Shown here: positions 6,976 through 15,466 of the stretch, piece after piece
Position numbering within the stretch: position 1 is the first letter of the stretch
How the letters are laid out: each line of letters begins with the position of its first letter
Assembly: GCA_038248745.1 (NCBI GenBank)
Contig: JBBRXC010000024.1
Coordinates: 1-17,466 of the forward strand
Origin: JAENWH01 sp038248745
GTDB lineage: Bacteria > Bacillota > Clostridia > Peptostreptococcales > Anaerovoracaceae
Length of the DNA: 17,466 nucleotides
Direction: 5' to 3'
Made by a program: the position numbers and the translations under genes
The notes under the pieces: model-generated
The model's input: the letters and a program-made list of their open reading frames with translations, nothing else
Told to the model about the DNA's origin: nothing
Databases searched by the model: none

Positions 6976-7866
6976 CTAATAATTCTTTCTTTTAAGACTA
7001 TTAAATATACCCTTCATATTCGTTTCCATCACCAGCAAGCTTAAAACAAGAATGACGCCACCAAAATAGGCTCTTGGCAGCAAAATCTCCCCCGCAAACA
7101 AAAATGCTGCGATTCCCGCGATCACTGGTTCTAACGTGAAAATGACGCCAACATGTGCAGCTGAAGTATATTGCTGTGCAACAGCTTGAATGATAAACGC
7201 CAAGCCTGTACAGAAAATCGCCAAAAAAATAGAAGCTGCCCATACCTTCGGGCTGAGTCTTAAAGTTGGTGTTTCTACAAGAAATGAGAGAATTAAATTG
7301 CCAGCTCCGGCAAATCCCAATTGAAAAACCCCCAGTTGATAGGCGTTTACCTCTTCTTTCATCACCGCTGTTTCTGTGATCAGTAAATCAATGGCGTAAG
7401 CTATCGCACAAAGCAAGCACAGTATGTCTCCAATCGCTGGTTTCAATTCATTGTTAAGCGTTAATAATCCAATGCCTAGAACACACATCAAAACGACAAC
7501 AATCAGTTTTTTTTCAGGGACTTTGCCCTTAAAAATATAACCGAATATTGGTGTGAAAACAACTGTAAGCGCACAAAGAAATCCTGCATTTGAAAGGCTG
7601 GTATACTTCACCCCATAGGTTGCGCCAATATAAACAAAGATGAGGGATACTCCAACATAAAAGCTGTACTTTAAAGTGACCCTGTTGACTGTTTTTAATT
7701 TTGGAAACGAAATGATTACCGCTATGAAAAATGCCCCACAAAAACGAAAGGCATTCAACGTAAATGGATCCATTTCTGTTAAACTCAAATCCATTAGAAC
7801 GTAAGAAATCCCCCAAAAAAGAACGACAAGCAGTAGCATTAGGTCTGATTTTAATTGTTTTGTCAT
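6976..7866 (-). CDS. EamA-family (drug/metabolite transporter superfamily) permease
   Basis: A 296-residue integral membrane protein with ten predicted hydrophobic segments arranged as two EamA repeats (about residues 5-138 and 147-283). It has the usual first-helix form with FWGISYVLMD and the later EPVIAGIAAFLFAGE, which is typical of the superfamily just before the ninth segment. Members export or import small metabolites such as amino acids or nucleotide precursors across the cytoplasmic membrane; the substrate cannot be read from the sequence. The ATG at 7866 has an AGGAGAG ribosome binding site. It follows holA by 53 bases on the same strand with no obvious terminator between them, so it may be the last gene of the comEC-holA transcript, although its function is unrelated. 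The length is standard for the family. Confidence 0.88.
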   Translation of the reverse strand: MTKQLKSDLMLLLVVLFWGISYVLMDLSLTEMDPFTLNAFRFCGAFFIAVIISFPKLKTVNRVTLKYSFYVGVSLIFVYIGATYGVKYTSLSNAGFLCALTVVFTPIFGYIFKGKVPEKKLIVVVLMCVLGIGLLTLNNELKPAIGDILCLLCAIAYAIDLLITETAVMKEEVNAYQLGVFQLGFAGAGNLILSFLVETPTLRLSPKVWAASIFLAIFCTGLAFIIQAVAQQYTSAAHVGVIFTLEPVIAGIAAFLFAGEILLPRAYFGGVILVLSLLVMETNMKGIFNSLKRKNY

Positions 7867-7919
7867 GTTTCTCTCCTGATACTGCTAGATTTTAGCGTTT
7901 TTATGGCTGACTTTTTGAC

Positions 7920-8939
7920 CTAGATTCTGGCAATAATAATTTCAAGTGCCAACGTCCCATCTATAAAACCGTTTTTAATATTTCTATCAACTTCGTAAAG
8001 TTTCCCTAAGGTTTCTTTCACATTGTTTTTCGAAAATTTTTCACCATACAACATGGCTTTTTTAATCCTATATTCATGAATTGCCAAGGTTTTCTGCATC
8101 TGCGACAAGCTGTTTCCCTCTTCACGCAACTCTTTCACTTCAAGTATTGTTTCAAACTGACCAATAATGACCGCTAAGATATAATACAGATTCTCTCCTG
8201 ACAGCAGAATGTTGTGAAGCAGTTCAAATGCCTCGTCTTTTTTATTGCTGCTTATGGCATCAATCATTTGGTAAACATTGGTTTCAACATTTCCAGAGAT
8301 GCTCTCCATAATATGGAACAGCTCAACCTCTTGGTCTCCGCTATAATAGATGATCTTTTTGATGTCATTTTCAAAGTTATATAAATTATAGCTGCTATCT
8401 TTGTCATAGTAACCACTGTTATTCACAATGTCTGTTATCAATGATTTTTTAATGATTTTTCCGGAAGCTTTAAACCTTTTTTCAATAAATTTTTTCAAAT
8501 CACTTTCCTGTAGCTTGTCAAATTCATATTCTTTCCAATGTTTTGAAGCCTCCTTATAAATCTTAGCCTTTTTGTCAAGATCACTGTAAATGATAATTAA
8601 CTGGCAAAATTCCGGTATACCGGCCATATATAGAACAAAGGCCTCGTTTAATTCTTTAAAGTTTTTTAAGACGACGACTCGTTTCTTTGAAAACATTGGA
8701 AAAGTCTCACAGACAGACTTGATATAATCAAGATTCTGATCATTTTCCTCAATCATCACTAAATCTAATTCCTTGCTCACTGGATTGACAAATTCTTTGC
8801 CAATAAGATCGACTGCCCAATGAATGAGATACGTCTCAGTCCCATAAAAAATCAAAGGTTGATTTATTGTCTCGGCCTTTATATCTTTTGTTATTAAATT
8901 AAATGCATGTTCCTTATATTTATCTTTATAAATTGCCAT
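7920..8939 (-). CDS. holA: DNA polymerase III subunit delta
   Basis: A 339-residue protein matching the HolA family in length and layout. The N-terminal AAA+-like part (about residues 25-230) begins with the degenerate nucleotide-fold segment GTETYLIHWAV that replaces a true Walker A motif. A C-terminal helical collar domain follows (about 235-339) with the family-like segments LLHNILLSGENLYYILAVI and VDRNIKNGFIDGTLALEIII. Delta opens the beta sliding clamp within the clamp-loader complex at the replication fork. It starts only 8 bases after the comEC stop, and its ribosome binding site (TAGGAAG) overlaps that stop codon, so the two are translated from one message. comEC-holA is a recurrent clostridial pair. 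Sequence conservation in this family is low, so the gene order supports the call. Confidence 0.9.
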   Translation of the reverse strand: MAIYKDKYKEHAFNLITKDIKAETINQPLIFYGTETYLIHWAVDLIGKEFVNPVSKELDLVMIEENDQNLDYIKSVCETFPMFSKKRVVVLKNFKELNEAFVLYMAGIPEFCQLIIIYSDLDKKAKIYKEASKHWKEYEFDKLQESDLKKFIEKRFKASGKIIKKSLITDIVNNSGYYDKDSSYNLYNFENDIKKIIYYSGDQEVELFHIMESISGNVETNVYQMIDAISSNKKDEAFELLHNILLSGENLYYILAVIIGQFETILEVKELREEGNSLSQMQKTLAIHEYRIKKAMLYGEKFSKNNVKETLGKLYEVDRNIKNGFIDGTLALEIIIARI

Positions 8940-8947
8940 TTTACTTC

Positions 8948-11305
8948 CTATTCAAGCATGGTAATTATTCTCATGCTTTTAGCTTTTTCATCAAATGAAA
9001 TGCCGATTGCCCCATTTTTATCATTTCTATATAACATTATATCTTTTTTTTTGATTTTTTCAACAACACTTGGATGTGGATGGCCAAAATTATTTTTCCC
9101 AACTTGTATCACTGCCACTTTTGGGTTTAAAGTTTCCAGTATTTTATCCCCTGTTCCATATTTACTACCATGATGAGATATTTTCAGAATATCTGTTTCA
9201 AGGCCACCTGTTAACCTGTTATAATCTATAAACGTTGATTCCCCTTCTATATCTAAATCTCCAGTCATTAAAACAGAAAAACTTTTTATATTTACTTTAA
9301 GAATTAAACTGCTACCGTTTTCATCCTTCTCATCAGTAGTTGAATATTCTTCCAGCGTCTTTTTCTTTGGACTCAATACTTCAACCGAAATATCACTATT
9401 TATTAGGATGCGATCTTCTGCACTAAGATAGACAACTTGTTGTTTCATTAACCCGGTATTTCCCAAAATTGTTTCTTCGTTTATAATATTCCCCTCGTAA
9501 ACATAGAGTTTTTCAATAAAGCCTTTTTTTGCAAGAGTTGCAATCCCGTCATAATGGTCTTGATGCAAATGTGTAACAAAAGCGGCATCTATCTTTTTAA
9601 CCCCGTTTTTCAGCAAATATGGTAGCACTACATTTGTACCCACATCGTAGTTCATGGTTCCACCCCCGTCAATCAGTATATTTTTACCATCTTCTGTTTT
9701 TATATGAAGGCAATCTCCCTGGCCAACATCAACAAAAACAATGTCTGTATTTTTAAAATCATCTGGAATAGCCAGATGAAGGAGGGTTGCTAAAATCAAC
9801 ATGCAACTCATCACTTTTATGATGAGTTTAGACTTTTTTCTTATATATAAAATTTGAAAAAACTCAGAAGTAATAAAAAAGAGTGTAAAATAATAGATCA
9901 TAATAAATAACATCAATGGACTTTTTATATATAGAAAAGATTTACCGGGCGCATAAACGAAATCATTGACAATTAGCATAAGATCAACTAAAAATCCCAT
10001 GGCATAAGCAGTCCCCTGGAAGAATAAAATAGGCAAATCAAAAATTGTTAATGGGATCGTGAGTAACCCTAAAGGAATCATTAAACTGGCAAGAAATATG
10101 ACTGGAATGTTTGCAATCATAGAGGATAATGAGAAATAATTAAATACAAAGGCTGTCATGGGTGCTAGCCCAAACTGCAAAGCAATCACTGGGTTCATAA
10201 AGTTACTGCATTTTTTTTGCATAAATGGCAAAATCACCGCCAAAGAAAATATCGCTAAAAATGACAATTGAAAACCAACATTAAACAAAGAAAATGGGTT
10301 CACAAGTAGCATAATGGTAATGGTGACCGCTCCACAGCATAGTAAATCATACCTGCAGTAGAGATGTTTTGATATAATATGAACGACAATCATCGTTACA
10401 GCCCGCATGACTGAGGGAGAGAAATTAGCCATGGCAGCATAGCAAAACAATAGAAGAATTATGATAATATCACTGTAAATGTTTTTTCTTGTCCAAAATA
10501 ATTTATTTAGATACAAATAAACCAAGCCAACATGAATCCCGCTTACTGCAAGAATATGCGCCGTTCCATTCATTCTAAACTGTTCCATGATATCGTCATC
10601 AATGCCTTCTTTTTCCCCCCACATCATGCCAGAAATGACACCAGCTCTTTTTTCTCCTATCGATAAAACCAGCATTTTTGATATTTCTCCTTTTATCCTA
10701 GAAAGGTAATTGATCATTTGATTGTCTTTCCCTTCTAAAACAGGATCCACTTCCAGTTCATTGCCGTTGCATTTGATTAAGGTATTGATGCCAACAGTCT
10801 TTAAATAGTACCTATAGTCAAATGTGTTTGGATTCCGCCTTTGATCAGGCAATGTGACAAGCCCGGCAAAAGATATTTTTCTCCCAGGCAAATCATAATA
10901 TACATGGTCTTTTTCTAAATCGCCATAATAATTTAGTATGGTTTTTTCTTTAACCCTTGATTGAAAAATCTGATTTGTCATTACAACCAGTTTATAAACA
11001 TTCTCATCCTTTTTGACCACACGAACCACCGTTCCTTGCCCAGTGATGTTTTGATTATTATAATTCGAAAGAATGGATGGTTTTAAATCAGCAATACTGA
11101 ACCATAAGGCGCCTACGGTCATTATGATGATCATTAAAATAACAAATAATGAATTCATATTATATTTTTTATGGAAATAGTTATAGTAAATGATACATTC
11201 TAAGAGCAGCAAGCCTATTAAGATGCCTATATTTACTTTAAACTGATGCTGCCCCGCTATCCCTGATGAAAATGCAAGGGCAATATAAACAATTGGTCTT
11301 CTCAA
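8948..11305 (-). CDS. comEC: ComEC/Rec2 family DNA uptake channel with metallo-beta-lactamase domain
   Basis: A 785-residue membrane protein with the three ComEC parts. A hydrophobic N-terminal region holds a DUF4131-like soluble stretch; a central Competence-domain bundle of many membrane segments follows (about 220-490, with the AVSGIHVGLVY signature); the C-terminus is a metallo-beta-lactamase domain with DVGQGD near residue 523, THLHQDH at 578-584 and SHHGSKYG further on. In competent bacteria it carries single-stranded DNA across the membrane; the C-terminal domain is thought to degrade the other strand. I place the start at the TTG at 11303-11305, giving the family-like N-terminus MRRPIVYIALAF, because GGAGAG lies eight bases upstream. 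A longer reading from a TTG at 11335 has no ribosome binding site. It is the first gene of the transcript with holA. No other competence gene is in the window. Confidence 0.92.
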   Translation of the reverse strand: MRRPIVYIALAFSSGIAGQHQFKVNIGILIGLLLLECIIYYNYFHKKYNMNSLFVILMIIIMTVGALWFSIADLKPSILSNYNNQNITGQGTVVRVVKKDENVYKLVVMTNQIFQSRVKEKTILNYYGDLEKDHVYYDLPGRKISFAGLVTLPDQRRNPNTFDYRYYLKTVGINTLIKCNGNELEVDPVLEGKDNQMINYLSRIKGEISKMLVLSIGEKRAGVISGMMWGEKEGIDDDIMEQFRMNGTAHILAVSGIHVGLVYLYLNKLFWTRKNIYSDIIIILLLFCYAAMANFSPSVMRAVTMIVVHIISKHLYCRYDLLCCGAVTITIMLLVNPFSLFNVGFQLSFLAIFSLAVILPFMQKKCSNFMNPVIALQFGLAPMTAFVFNYFSLSSMIANIPVIFLASLMIPLGLLTIPLTIFDLPILFFQGTAYAMGFLVDLMLIVNDFVYAPGKSFLYIKSPLMLFIMIYYFTLFFITSEFFQILYIRKKSKLIIKVMSCMLILATLLHLAIPDDFKNTDIVFVDVGQGDCLHIKTEDGKNILIDGGGTMNYDVGTNVVLPYLLKNGVKKIDAAFVTHLHQDHYDGIATLAKKGFIEKLYVYEGNIINEETILGNTGLMKQQVVYLSAEDRILINSDISVEVLSPKKKTLEEYSTTDEKDENGSSLILKVNIKSFSVLMTGDLDIEGESTFIDYNRLTGGLETDILKISHHGSKYGTGDKILETLNPKVAVIQVGKNNFGHPHPSVVEKIKKKDIMLYRNDKNGAIGISFDEKAKSMRIITMLE

Positions 11306-11365
11306 GTTTTTCTCTCCATAGGTGATATGACACAAGAAATAATGTTATATACTGTAATTATTTAC

Positions 11366-11394
11366 ATTTTATTACATTTAATTCCTTTTATCAA
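11366..11394 (-). promoter_or_regulatory. Promoter for comEC-holA
   Basis: On the minus strand TTGATA (11389-11394), a 17-base spacer and TAAAAT (11366-11371) form a near-consensus housekeeping promoter, with a start near 11359 and a leader of about 54 bases before the TTG start of comEC. Its -35 box lies only 23 bases from that of the divergent penicillin-binding-protein promoter. Confidence 0.65.
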
Positions 11395-11417
11395 CCCTTT
11401 CTCAGAATATAAATTCT

Positions 11418-11445
11418 TTGATTACTAATTCGGATATGATATAAT
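11418..11445 (+). promoter_or_regulatory. Extended -10 promoter for the PBP-maf operon
   Basis: TTGATT (11418-11423), a 16-base spacer and a perfect TATAAT (11440-11445) preceded by TGA, i.e. a TGn extended -10 element. The start would be near 11452, leaving a leader of only about 20-30 bases. This is the strongest-looking promoter in the window. Confidence 0.75.
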
Positions 11446-11480
11446 AAAAGAGCGTGTTTAGTGAAAGGTAGGTGTCAATT

Positions 11481-14400
11481 TTGACCAATATTAAAGATGA
11501 TGACAACAAAAACAAAACAATCGGTACTGATGATAACAATAAAAAAGACGTAGTTGGTGAAAGTAATATAGATGATTTTTTTGCGCAATTTGATAAGATT
11601 AGCAATAAATTCGAAACAAAACCACTAGAAGACAGTATGAAGTCCAAATTGGAAAGCAGAGCCCCCATTGATTCGGATAAATCTGAAAGCGAAGCAGATT
11701 CTGTTTCACGGACAGAACGGCTGAAAGATGTCAATAAGAGCAATTTTCTTTCTGAATTTATTAACAGATTTACACAGTTGCTGCTTATAATAAAAGGAAC
11801 CTATATCCGATTTGCCAGCAAAGTTTTTTTGGAAAAAGCCGATAAACATATAAATTCAGAATTGGGAGCAGAAGCAGGAGCAACTATGGGAAGAAATTCA
11901 AAGCGTAAAAAACCAGGCAAATACAGAGTAAATAAAGCTAAATTGCTAAAATTTATATTAATCATTGTTTTAGCTTTTGTTTTAGTCATCAGTGCGTTTA
12001 CAATATCAGTCGTTTTAAAAGCACCGAAGATTGATCCTAATAACATTTATTCCTTGTTATCTGAAAGTTCAATACTTTTTGATTCCGAAGGAAATATTAT
12101 TGATAGTGTTGTCTCTGGAGAAGGATCACGAACAAATGTTGAATTTGGAGCCCTTCCCGAAAATTTAGTGCATGCATTTGTTGCCGTTGAAGATAAAACA
12201 TTTTGGGAGCATAATGGGTTCAATTACGTGCGTATGCTTGGCGCCATATCAGAAAGCGTTTTTTCTGGGGGTAATATCAGCGGGACAAGTACCATTACGC
12301 AGCAACTGGCGAGAAATCTGTACTTGTCTGAAACAAAATCTGACTATTCTATCACAAGAAAAATCGCCGAGGCATATTATACAATGCAATTAGAAAGCCA
12401 TTTGTCAAAGGAACAAATATTAGAAGCTTATTTAAATACCATATTTTTGGGTTATAATTCGAATGGTGTTCAAGCTGCTTCACAAGCCTATTATAGTAAA
12501 GACGTAGAAAATCTTACACTATTTGAATGTGTTTCTTTGGCGGCTTTGCCAAAGGCGCCTGATTCCTTTGCGCTAGTTAAAAGAATGGAAACTGACCAGA
12601 TTGAACCGGATAATGAAAACATTATTTATAAGGGAGATGCCTTTACATACGTTTTAAATGATGCTTCAAAAGAACGAAGAGAGTTGATTTTAAACTTCAT
12701 GGCTGAACAGGGGTATATTACAGAGCAAGAAAAAACCGAGACATCTGCAGTCAGCTTAAAGGATATGATTAATCCAAGCACCAGTTCTATGTCTGAAATT
12801 TCTTCTTACTTTGCCGACTATGTTATTGCAGAAGCAACCAAAGACTTGGCAGAGGAACTTAATTTATCCTCTGATGAGGCACGACAGGCTATATATAACA
12901 ACGGACTTCGAATCTTCACAACCATGGAATCGAGAACACAAAAAATTGTGGAAGAAGAATTTACAAACCCAAATAATTTTCCCGATGTTACAAATATAAA
13001 AAAAGATGGGGCTGGAAATGTTGTAGGTGAAAACGGAAAAGTTCTTCTATACTCCTACAACAATTATTTTAACGAAACAGGTGACTTTATTCTTACCCCT
13101 GAGGAATATAAACTTGATGATAACGGTGATTTAATACTCTTTAATGACAAAAGGCTGAACTTTTATAAAACAGAAGTTCAAGGCAAAACGGATTTCAGCA
13201 TTGAATTTAAAAACTTATATCAGATAGAAAATGGGACTTTCTTTAATATTGGTGGCGGGGTCATTATTGTTCCACAGGCTTACAAAACCAGAGACAATGA
13301 TGGGAATTTAATGATAAGTGCAGATTTTTTTGTGGAGAATCCAGATTATTTCAACTTTTCAGATGAGAACATATTAATCACAAACAAGCATTACACCTTG
13401 CGGCAGAAAGTAATCCAGCCTCAATCCTCCATGGTTATAACGGAACCAGGAACAGGTGCGATCAGGGCAATGGTTGGTGGCCGTGATACAGTGGGAAGAC
13501 TTCTTTTCAACAGAGCGATCAGTCCAAGACAACCAGGTTCCTCTGTGAAGCCAATTGGTGTATATGGACCTGCCATTCAACTTGGCGCAAATGCTTCCCA
13601 ATCAGGAAATCCACAAACATTTATTGGAGATACCTCCGCCCTTTTTGGAGACTATTTAACAGCCGGAAGTGTCATTGACGATGCACCCCTTACCATTCAA
13701 GGGAAATTATGGCCTTCTAACTGGTATTCTGGTTATCGTGGGCTAAACACACTTCGAGTTTCTATAGAACAATCTATCAATGTAAATGCCGTAAGAGTTT
13801 TTCAAGAAGTTGGTGTAGCTGCATCTGTTGATTTTATGAAGAAAGTCGGAATAACATCGATTGTTGAAGACGGTGATACAAATGATAACAATGCCGCAGC
13901 TTTAGCGCTAGGTGGTATGACAGTAGGGATTTCTCCACTTGAAATGACTGGTGCCTATGGTTCCTTTGTGAATCAAGGTAAATATGTGGAGCCAGTTTCC
14001 TATACGAGAATTGAAAACAAACGTGGTGAAATTATACTCGAAAGAATACCGGAAGAAAGACAGGCCATGGATAAAGGCGTTGCTTTTATCATGACTGATC
14101 TGCTAAGATCTACGGTTCAAAGCGGAATCGGAGCAAATGCTTCTATAGGAACTCAGCCAGTTGCAGGTAAAACAGGAACTACCACAGACAATTATGATGC
14201 CTGGTTTGTAGGTTTCACGCCTCAATACGTAGGGGCCATTTGGATCGGAAATGATGTGAATATCGAGCTTACTCAAGGGAGTGCAGCGTCATCAAGATTG
14301 TTCAGTAAAATCATGAAACAAGTTTGTGCCGGTATTCCATCAGGGTCCTTCCCTTCCGCACCTGAAAACGTTGTACAGATAGCTATAGACAACAAAAGCG

Positions 14401-14828
14401 GCATGCTTCCTTCAGATTTAAGCAGCTTAGATCCAAGAGGAACTGTGATCAATGAATACTTTATAAAAGGTACCGAACCCAAGAAAGTTGATACAGTTCA
14501 CGTACTTGTAGATATTTGTAATGATACTGGTTACCTGGCAACCCCAGAATGCCCAAGCGTATCTACCAGATTAGGAATAAAAAGACCTTATGATATCTCA
14601 AACGTGGGAGATATGAATTATGAAGTGCCACGTTACTATTGTAATATTCACAATTCAACGCCTGAAATATATCCAATAAATCCAGATGGCAGCGTTTCTG
14701 ATTTTGTAGGACCAACTGTTGTAGATGATAATCCAATAGACAACCCTGACAAACCAGGGAAACCAGGAAAAACAACAGACCCAGCAGTAGATGATGGATC
14801 AACTATTCCTGATTGGCTGAATCCATAA
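11481..14828 (+). CDS. Class A penicillin-binding protein (bifunctional transglycosylase/transpeptidase)
   Basis: A 1115-residue PBP1A-type enzyme that polymerises and cross-links peptidoglycan outside the membrane. Layout: a charged cytoplasmic N-terminus (1 to about 150), one membrane anchor (about 154-178), a GT51 glycosyltransferase with EDKTFWEHNG (catalytic E237), STITQQLARNLYL and ILEAYLNTIFLG, a linker of about 150 residues (495-645), then a transpeptidase with S687-x-x-K690, S765-I-N767 and K897-T-G-T900. The tail is rich in Pro, Lys and Asp. All catalytic motifs are intact. It is longer than a typical 700-900-residue class A PBP because of the N-terminal extension and the linker insertion. 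I chose the TTG at 11481, six bases after AGGTG, over the GTG at 11472, whose purine-rich site is too close; the difference is three residues. maf follows 13 bases later. Confidence 0.93.
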   Translation: MTNIKDDDNKNKTIGTDDNNKKDVVGESNIDDFFAQFDKISNKFETKPLEDSMKSKLESRAPIDSDKSESEADSVSRTERLKDVNKSNFLSEFINRFTQLLLIIKGTYIRFASKVFLEKADKHINSELGAEAGATMGRNSKRKKPGKYRVNKAKLLKFILIIVLAFVLVISAFTISVVLKAPKIDPNNIYSLLSESSILFDSEGNIIDSVVSGEGSRTNVEFGALPENLVHAFVAVEDKTFWEHNGFNYVRMLGAISESVFSGGNISGTSTITQQLARNLYLSETKSDYSITRKIAEAYYTMQLESHLSKEQILEAYLNTIFLGYNSNGVQAASQAYYSKDVENLTLFECVSLAALPKAPDSFALVKRMETDQIEPDNENIIYKGDAFTYVLNDASKERRELILNFMAEQGYITEQEKTETSAVSLKDMINPSTSSMSEISSYFADYVIAEATKDLAEELNLSSDEARQAIYNNGLRIFTTMESRTQKIVEEEFTNPNNFPDVTNIKKDGAGNVVGENGKVLLYSYNNYFNETGDFILTPEEYKLDDNGDLILFNDKRLNFYKTEVQGKTDFSIEFKNLYQIENGTFFNIGGGVIIVPQAYKTRDNDGNLMISADFFVENPDYFNFSDENILITNKHYTLRQKVIQPQSSMVITEPGTGAIRAMVGGRDTVGRLLFNRAISPRQPGSSVKPIGVYGPAIQLGANASQSGNPQTFIGDTSALFGDYLTAGSVIDDAPLTIQGKLWPSNWYSGYRGLNTLRVSIEQSINVNAVRVFQEVGVAASVDFMKKVGITSIVEDGDTNDNNAAALALGGMTVGISPLEMTGAYGSFVNQGKYVEPVSYTRIENKRGEIILERIPEERQAMDKGVAFIMTDLLRSTVQSGIGANASIGTQPVAGKTGTTTDNYDAWFVGFTPQYVGAIWIGNDVNIELTQGSAASSRLFSKIMKQVCAGIPSGSFPSAPENVVQIAIDNKSGMLPSDLSSLDPRGTVINEYFIKGTEPKKVDTVHVLVDICNDTGYLATPECPSVSTRLGIKRPYDISNVGDMNYEVPRYYCNIHNSTPEIYPINPDGSVSDFVGPTVVDDNPIDNPDKPGKPGKTTDPAVDDGSTIPDWLNP

Positions 14829-14841
14829 AGGAGACTAACAA

Positions 14842-15426
14842 ATGAAAGAGTACAATATAATTTTAGCTTCGTCTTCTCCCAGGAGAATAGAAATGCTCCG
14901 TAAAGATGGTATCCATCCAATTATAATAAAACCCGACGTTGATGAAAGTCTTCAGGTTCCAATGAATATGGAAGATACTGTACTGTTTTTGGCGCTAAAA
15001 AAAGCGCTTTCTGTTGAAATCACTCTCTTAAATCAAACAATTGCCAAGGATAGCATGATCATTGCAGCAGATACAATTGTCTATACGGATAGAATTATAG
15101 GAAAACCTGAAACCAGAAAGGAAGCTTTTGAAATTTTAAAAGAATTGAATGGCAAAGCGCACCTTGTTGCAACAGGCGTAGCACTAATTGAGCCCTTTAG
15201 TGAACGAAGAAAAGTCTTCTATGAAACAACTAAAGTTACCTTCAAAAAATATTTAGATGCTGATATTTTAACCTATATCAATACAGACGAGCCATATGAC
15301 AAAGCTGGTGGATATGCCATTCAGGGTGCCTGGGGAAAATATGTTGACCATATAGAAGGGGATATTGAAAATGTTATTGGATTTCCCCTGACTAGAATAA
15401 AAGAAGAACTAGAATCCTTCAGATAA
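14842..15426 (+). CDS. maf: Maf nucleoside triphosphate pyrophosphatase (YhdE type)
   Basis: A 194-residue Maf-family protein, which hydrolyses non-canonical or excess nucleoside triphosphates to monophosphates and is linked to septum formation and house-cleaning. The family marks are in place: SSSPRR (10-15), the D34-E35 pair, AADT with D77, GKP (87-89), YDKAGGYAIQG (152-162) and GFP (180-182). The KAGGYAIQG form resembles the dTTP/UTP-hydrolysing YhdE/B. subtilis Maf group rather than the m7GTP-hydrolysing YceF group, which is an inference from motif form. The ATG has an AAAGGAG site at 14827-14833 that overlaps the stop of the penicillin-binding-protein gene, so the two form an operon linking wall synthesis with a division-associated protein. 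The length is normal. Confidence 0.95.
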   Translation: MKEYNIILASSSPRRIEMLRKDGIHPIIIKPDVDESLQVPMNMEDTVLFLALKKALSVEITLLNQTIAKDSMIIAADTIVYTDRIIGKPETRKEAFEILKELNGKAHLVATGVALIEPFSERRKVFYETTKVTFKKYLDADILTYINTDEPYDKAGGYAIQGAWGKYVDHIEGDIENVIGFPLTRIKEELESFR

Positions 15427-15438
15427 TAGTTCTTCTTT
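15400..15438. terminator. Hairpin between convergent maf and site-2-protease genes
   Basis: AAAGAAGAACTA (15400-15411) is the exact reverse complement of 15427-15438, with a 15-base loop that contains the maf stop codon. On the plus strand it is followed by a T-rich run (15441-15455), on the minus strand by TTATT. The stem is AT-rich and the first arm lies in maf coding sequence, so it is a moderately convincing bidirectional terminator for two converging units whose stops are only 40 bases apart. Confidence 0.45.
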
Positions 15439-15466
15439 GCTTTACTTTGTTTTTAATGGAATCAGG

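Noticed and set aside
11306..11335. Longer comEC start at the TTG at 11335
   Set aside because: No ribosome binding site precedes it, and the ten extra residues are unlike the family, whereas the TTG at 11305 has a well-spaced GGAG and gives the usual MRRP start.
11472..11480. GTG at 11472 as start of the penicillin-binding protein
   Set aside because: The nearest purine-rich site (AAAGG) is only three bases away; the TTG at 11481 has AGGTG six bases upstream. The choice is not certain and changes only three residues.
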